DNA of 9,786 nt. Source: Pseudomonadota bacterium. Lineage in GTDB: Bacteria > Pseudomonadota > Gammaproteobacteria > Steroidobacterales > Steroidobacteraceae. The stretch lies in NCBI GenBank assembly GCA_023433465.1, contig JAEZCR010000096.1, forward strand, positions 1 to 9,786. The letters are read 5' to 3'. Each line of letters starts with the position of its first letter. Position 1 is the stretch's first letter. A program made the position numbers and the translations under genes. Shown here in pieces: positions 7,095-9,786 of the stretch. The notes beneath the pieces are model-generated. The model was not told the DNA's origin. It ran no database searches and saw only the letters and a program-made list of their open reading frames with translations.

Positions 7095-8135
7095 CTATTC
7101 GATCTCGGCGCGGATCGGGCGCGTCATCAGCTCCTTGACCACGTCCTTCGCCGGCTCGTTCTGGTAGAGGATGCGATAAATGCCGCTCGCGATGGGCATG
7201 TCGACCTTCTCGCGCAGCGCAACTTCATGAACCGCCCGCGCCGCGCTGTAACCTTCGACCACCTGGCCGATCTCCCGCAGCGCCTGCTCCGGGGTCTTGC
7301 CGGCCGCGAGTGCGAGTCCGAAGCGCCGGTTGCGCGACTGGTTGTCCGTGCAGGTCAACACGAGATCGCCGAGGCCTGCGAGACCCATGAAGGTCTCGGC
7401 GCGCGCGCCGAGCGCGACGCCGAGGCGCGTGACCTCGGTCAATCCGCGGGTGATGAGCGCGATGCGCGTGTTCGCGCCGAAGCCGAGCCCGTCGCACAAT
7501 CCCGCGCCCACCGCGAGCACGTTCTTGACCGCGCCGCCGACCTCCACGCCGACGATGTCGGTGGACGTGTACGCCCGGAAGTTCGACGCGGCCAGTGCGC
7601 GCGCCAGGTACGCGGCGTACCCGGGATCCGCGGAGGCGATGGTCATCGCCGTCGGCAATCCGAGCCCGACTTCGCGCGCGAACGTCGGGCCGGACAGCAC
7701 CGCGACCGGGTACCCGTCGCCGAGCACCTCGCGCGCCACCTGGTGCGGTAGTTTGCCCGTCGACAGCTCGAATCCCTTCGTGGCCCAGGCGACGCGCGCG
7801 TCGCGCGCCAGCAGTGGTTTGAGCTGCGTCAGCAGCTCGCGCAATGCGTGACTCGGAACCGAGATGATGATCGCGGCGGCACCCGACACGGCCTCCGCGA
7901 GATCGCCGTGTACGGCGAGCCCGTCCGGAAAGCGTGCGTCGGGTAGATAGCGCTGGTTGACGCGGCCCAAGCGCATCGCGGCCGCGTCGTCCGGGTTGCG
8001 GCTCCACAACCGCGTCGGGTGTCCGGCGCGCGCGAACTGGATCGCGAGCGCCGTTCCCCAGGAGCCGGCGCCGAGCACGGCGACCGGCGCGTGCGCAAGA
8101 CCGTTCGGCGTTTCGCTGGGTTTCGCCTGGCTCAC
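7095..8135 (-). CDS. gpsA: Glycerol-3-phosphate dehydrogenase [NAD(P)+]
   Basis: Cytosolic enzyme reducing dihydroxyacetone phosphate to sn-glycerol 3-phosphate for phospholipid synthesis. The 346-residue length is typical. The Rossmann motif VLGAGSWGTALA (20-31) is near the N-terminus, followed by ISVPSHALRE (91-100), ATKGFE with Lys120 (118-123), and LSGPTFAREV (147-156). The catalytic region is GGAVKNVLAVGAGLCDGLGF with Lys204, then NTRIALITRGLTE (222-234), GLGDLVLTCT (254-263) and SRNRRFG (267-273). The start is a GTG at 8135, 28 bases after the secB stop; no ATG exists in frame before the Rossmann motif, and the ribosome-binding site is weak. It is the last gene of the minus-strand operon and ends directly against trmL. 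Confidence 0.97.
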   Translation of the reverse strand: MSQAKPSETPNGLAHAPVAVLGAGSWGTALAIQFARAGHPTRLWSRNPDDAAAMRLGRVNQRYLPDARFPDGLAVHGDLAEAVSGAAAIIISVPSHALRELLTQLKPLLARDARVAWATKGFELSTGKLPHQVAREVLGDGYPVAVLSGPTFAREVGLGLPTAMTIASADPGYAAYLARALAASNFRAYTSTDIVGVEVGGAVKNVLAVGAGLCDGLGFGANTRIALITRGLTEVTRLGVALGARAETFMGLAGLGDLVLTCTDNQSRNRRFGLALAAGKTPEQALREIGQVVEGYSAARAVHEVALREKVDMPIASGIYRILYQNEPAKDVVKELMTRPIRAEIE

Positions 8136-8163
8136 GTGTCGCGCCGCCCGTTCCGGCGCTCGA

Positions 8164-8655
8164 TCAGTTCGGCGAGCTCTGGCCGCCCGCGGCGGCCTGC
8201 TGGGCCGCGCGTGCCAGACCCTGCGCGAACAGCTGGTCGAAGTCGACCGGCGGCAGCACGAAGTTCGGAAAGCCGCCCTGCGTCACGAGCTGCGATACGG
8301 CGACGCGCGCGTACGGGAAGAGGAAGTTGGGGCAGAACGTGCCGATGACGCGGCGCTGCTCATCCTGGCTCAAACCACGCATCATGAAGACGCCGGCCTG
8401 CTTCACTTCGACGAGGAACGCGGTGGTTTCGCCCTGCTTGGCGCCGACCGTCACGGTCAGCACGACCTCGTTGACCTCGGGCCCGATCACGTTGGTCGTC
8501 GTGTTGATGTCGAGCGAGATCTGCGGGCTCCAGTTGCCCTCGACTCGCGGACCCTTCGGCGCTTCGTACGAGCAATCCTTGAGGTACACCGTCTGCACGG
8601 CGACGGTGGGGCCGGTGGGGTTCTGAGTCGCCGCGGGCGCGGTCTGGTTTTCCAT
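8164..8655 (-). CDS. secB: Protein-export chaperone SecB
   Basis: Homotetrameric cytosolic chaperone that keeps preproteins unfolded and delivers them to SecA. The 163-residue product matches the family throughout: YLKDCSYEAPKGP (24-36), NWSPQISLDINT (41-52), EVVLTVTV (63-70), the very conserved CPNFLFPYAR (108-117), and LPPVDFDQLF (134-143). A Ser/Gly/Ala-rich tail follows. The first 15 residues, rich in Gln, Ala, Thr and Pro, precede the fold and are probably disordered. AGGAA (8666 to 8662 on the minus strand) lies 6 bases before the ATG and fixes the start. It sits between grxC (33 bases upstream) and gpsA (28 bases downstream), as in E. coli. SecB is mostly confined to proteobacteria, which supports the taxonomic reading. 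Confidence 0.98.
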   Translation of the reverse strand: MENQTAPAATQNPTGPTVAVQTVYLKDCSYEAPKGPRVEGNWSPQISLDINTTTNVIGPEVNEVVLTVTVGAKQGETTAFLVEVKQAGVFMMRGLSQDEQRRVIGTFCPNFLFPYARVAVSQLVTQGGFPNFVLPPVDFDQLFAQGLARAAQQAAAGGQSSPN

Positions 8656-8688
8656 GATGATTTCCTGTGTTGAAAAGATACCGCCGGC

Positions 8689-8949
8689 TCACCTGCCCAG
8701 CAGGGCATCGAGTTTGCCGGCCGCCTCGAGGGCGTGCAGATCGTCGCTTCCGCCCACGTGCGTATCGCCGATGAAAATCTGCGGCACGGATCGCCGGCCG
8801 CTGCGCTTCTGCATTTCGGCGCGCTTCTCGGGCGCCGCTTCGACGTCGATTTCCTCGAACGCGACCTGCTTCGAGCCGAGCAGCCGGCGGGCGCGGTCGC
8901 AGTAAGGACACCAGCTCGTGGTGTAGAGAGTGACGGTGGGCTGATTCAT
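8689..8949 (-). CDS. grxC: Glutaredoxin 3 (GrxC)
   Basis: Small cytosolic glutathione-dependent disulfide reductase; 86 residues, the normal glutaredoxin 3 size. The dithiol active site CPYC is at 14-17 within TLYTTSWCPYCDRARRLL. SVPQIFI (54-60) supplies the cis-proline (Pro56), and GGSDDLHALE (66-75) binds glutathione in the family. The start lies 10 bases after the rhodanese stop, without a clear Shine-Dalgarno, so translation is probably coupled to the upstream gene. The neighbours rhodanese and secB match the E. coli order. Confidence 0.97.
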   Translation of the reverse strand: MNQPTVTLYTTSWCPYCDRARRLLGSKQVAFEEIDVEAAPEKRAEMQKRSGRRSVPQIFIGDTHVGGSDDLHALEAAGKLDALLGR

Positions 8950-8959
8950 CGAACCGACG

Positions 8960-9385
8960 TCACGCCGACTTGGCGACCGGCAGGTTCTCCGCGCGCCAGC
9001 CGGCGAAGCCGCCGCGCAGCGTGAATGCCTTGGTGAATCCCTGCGCGTTGAGCTGGCGCACGGCGGCGGCCGCGAGCGAGCCCGAGTCGCAGTAGACGAT
9101 CACGGGCTTGTCCTTGAAGCGCTTGAAGCTTTCGCCCGCGGTGAGGATCTTGTCCGAGGGAAGCTGCTTCGCGCCGCTCACGTGCCCGGCCGCGAATTCC
9201 TCGGGCTTGCGGATATCGAGCACCAGCGCGCCCTGGTTCATGAGGCGGATGAGCTCCTGCGAGGACACCGCCGCGAACGCCGTGGCGCGCATGCGCGATT
9301 CGAAGGTGACCACCACGATGAGCGCGAGCACGGCGGCTCCCACGAGCAGCGGATGGTTGGTCACGTACTGGATCAGGTTTTCCAT
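8960..9385 (-). CDS. yibN: Membrane-anchored rhodanese-like protein (YibN type)
   Basis: A 141-residue protein with one N-terminal membrane helix (about 12-28, PLLVGAAVLALIVVVTF) and a cytoplasmic rhodanese domain (about 38-135). Domain landmarks are VLDIRKPEEFAAGHVSGA (55-72), KPVIVYCDSGSLAAAA (93-108) with candidate catalytic Cys99, and TLRGGFAGWRAENLP (122-136). Topology, size and position before grxC-secB agree with E. coli YibN, whose role is poorly defined; sulfur transfer or a membrane role linked to protein export are possibilities. The ATG at 9385 is chosen because GGGA lies 3 bases upstream and it begins MENLIQYV, as in the family. A GTG at 9400 would add five residues. It is the first gene of the four-gene operon. 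Confidence 0.92.
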   Translation of the reverse strand: MENLIQYVTNHPLLVGAAVLALIVVVTFESRMRATAFAAVSSQELIRLMNQGALVLDIRKPEEFAAGHVSGAKQLPSDKILTAGESFKRFKDKPVIVYCDSGSLAAAAVRQLNAQGFTKAFTLRGGFAGWRAENLPVAKSA

Positions 9386-9422
9386 TCGTCCCGGGGGCAC
9401 GGCCGGTCAAAAAAGGGAGCGC

Positions 9423-9428
9423 ATTATA
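9423..9428 (-). promoter_or_regulatory. -10 box TATAAT for the yibN-grxC-secB-gpsA operon
   Basis: A perfect TATAAT reads on the minus strand from 9428 to 9423, striking in such GC-rich DNA. It would start transcription near 9416, giving a leader of about 30 bases that includes a T-rich run (9415 to 9410, minus strand) before the ATG at 9385. The -35 is poor (CAGGCG at a 17-base spacing), so an activator or strong -10 dependence is possible. Confidence 0.55.
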
Positions 9429-9491
9429 GCGGCAGCCCATGTCGACGCCTGTTTTTGCGGCGGCACTGGCGGTATCCCGGCGCGACCCGGC

Positions 9492-9497
9492 AATAAT
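9492..9497 (+). promoter_or_regulatory. Candidate -10 box for envC
   Basis: AATAAT (9492-9497), overlapping TAATAT (9494-9499), is the only A+T-rich hexamer before envC. It lies 6 bases before the ATG at 9504, implying a leaderless or almost leaderless mRNA. No convincing -35 is seen. The divergent yibN promoter lies about 65 bases away. Confidence 0.3.
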
Positions 9498-9786
9498 ATG
9501 ACCATGCCGAAACCCTTGTGGGCCAACCCTCGCCGGACCCTCATCCGACCGCTGTTCGCCGTCCTGCTCGCCTGCACTCTCGCCGGGGCGATCGCGGCCG
9601 CCGACCCCGATCCCGCCAAGGCCGAAGCCGAGCTCAAGGCGGTCCGCGCGCAGATGGAGAAGGTGCGGGCCGAGATGGAACGCGACGCTGGCCGGCGCGA
9701 CAAGCTCACCCGGGAGCTCGAGGAAACCGAGAAAACCGTCGGCGACGCGCGCGGAGAGCTCGAAAAGCTCCGGCGCGAACGCGAGC
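9498..9786 (+). CDS. envC: EnvC-like murein hydrolase activator, N-terminal part (runs off window)
   Basis: The first 96 residues of a frame still open at the window end. A basic N-terminus (KPLWANPRRTLIRP) and hydrophobic core LFAVLLACTLAGAIAAA make a signal peptide ending near residue 35. What follows is a highly charged coiled coil (about 40-96: KAEAELKAVRAQMEKVRAEM and on, with heptad-like Leu/Val/Met spacing). This is the layout of EnvC: a periplasmic coiled coil bound by FtsEX, then a degenerate LytM domain that activates septal amidases. The LytM part is beyond the window, so the call rests on architecture and on context; E. coli envC also diverges from yibN, with gpmM between. Starts at 9498 and 9504 are both possible, and neither has a Shine-Dalgarno. 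Confidence 0.75.
   Translation, partial: MTMPKPLWANPRRTLIRPLFAVLLACTLAGAIAAADPDPAKAEAELKAVRAQMEKVRAEMERDAGRRDKLTRELEETEKTVGDARGELEKLRRERE

Overview
The window is a high-GC (roughly two-thirds G+C by eye), tightly packed stretch of a proteobacterial chromosome. Gene content and order point to a gammaproteobacterium outside the enterics: glnA, a DUF4124 gene and ntrB-ntrC lie in one direction, and a yibN-grxC-secB-gpsA run near trmL and envC echoes the Escherichia coli yibN-grxC-secB-gpsA-cysE-trmL neighbourhood. A Steroidobacteraceae- or Xanthomonadales-like genome is my guess. The window holds no rRNA, tRNA, CRISPR array or intact insertion sequence that I can see.

Region 1 (1-3725, all +) is the nitrogen-assimilation block: the 3' end of glutamine synthetase, a GC-rich terminator-like hairpin, a secreted DUF4124 protein, then the sensor kinase NtrB and the response regulator NtrC with a 4-base overlap. 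NtrB/NtrC would sense nitrogen status and control glnA among other sigma-54 genes.

Region 2 (3725-4301) is the least ordinary part. A perfect 41-bp inverted repeat with a 31-base loop starts on the last base of the ntrC stop codon. About 240 bases of visibly lower GC follow, then a 52-residue single-pass membrane protein that I do not recognise, then a hairpin at its convergent junction with pyrD.

Region 3 (4285-7094) holds a soluble-type (class 1B-like) dihydroorotate dehydrogenase on the minus strand. It diverges from a secreted, cysteine-rich protein with a C-terminal TonB-like domain. Only 26 bases separate the two start codons, and a 24-bp near-perfect palindrome fills nearly all of that gap. 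trmL (tRNA wobble-base methylation) follows.

Region 4 (7095-9786) is a minus-strand operon read as rhodanese (YibN-like), grxC, secB, gpsA, with a TATAAT -10 box upstream. It ends stop-to-stop with trmL, with no bases between. The start of envC (activator of septal murein amidases) diverges from it and runs off the window end.

Most of the window is well-known housekeeping. I do not see a complete new defence, mobile or biosynthetic system. The points worth a second look are the 113-bp palindromic element after ntrC, the orphan small membrane protein, the operator-like palindrome between pyrD and the TonB-like gene, the type of PyrD, and a recurring pattern of start codons with no Shine-Dalgarno but a -10-like hexamer 4-9 bases upstream.
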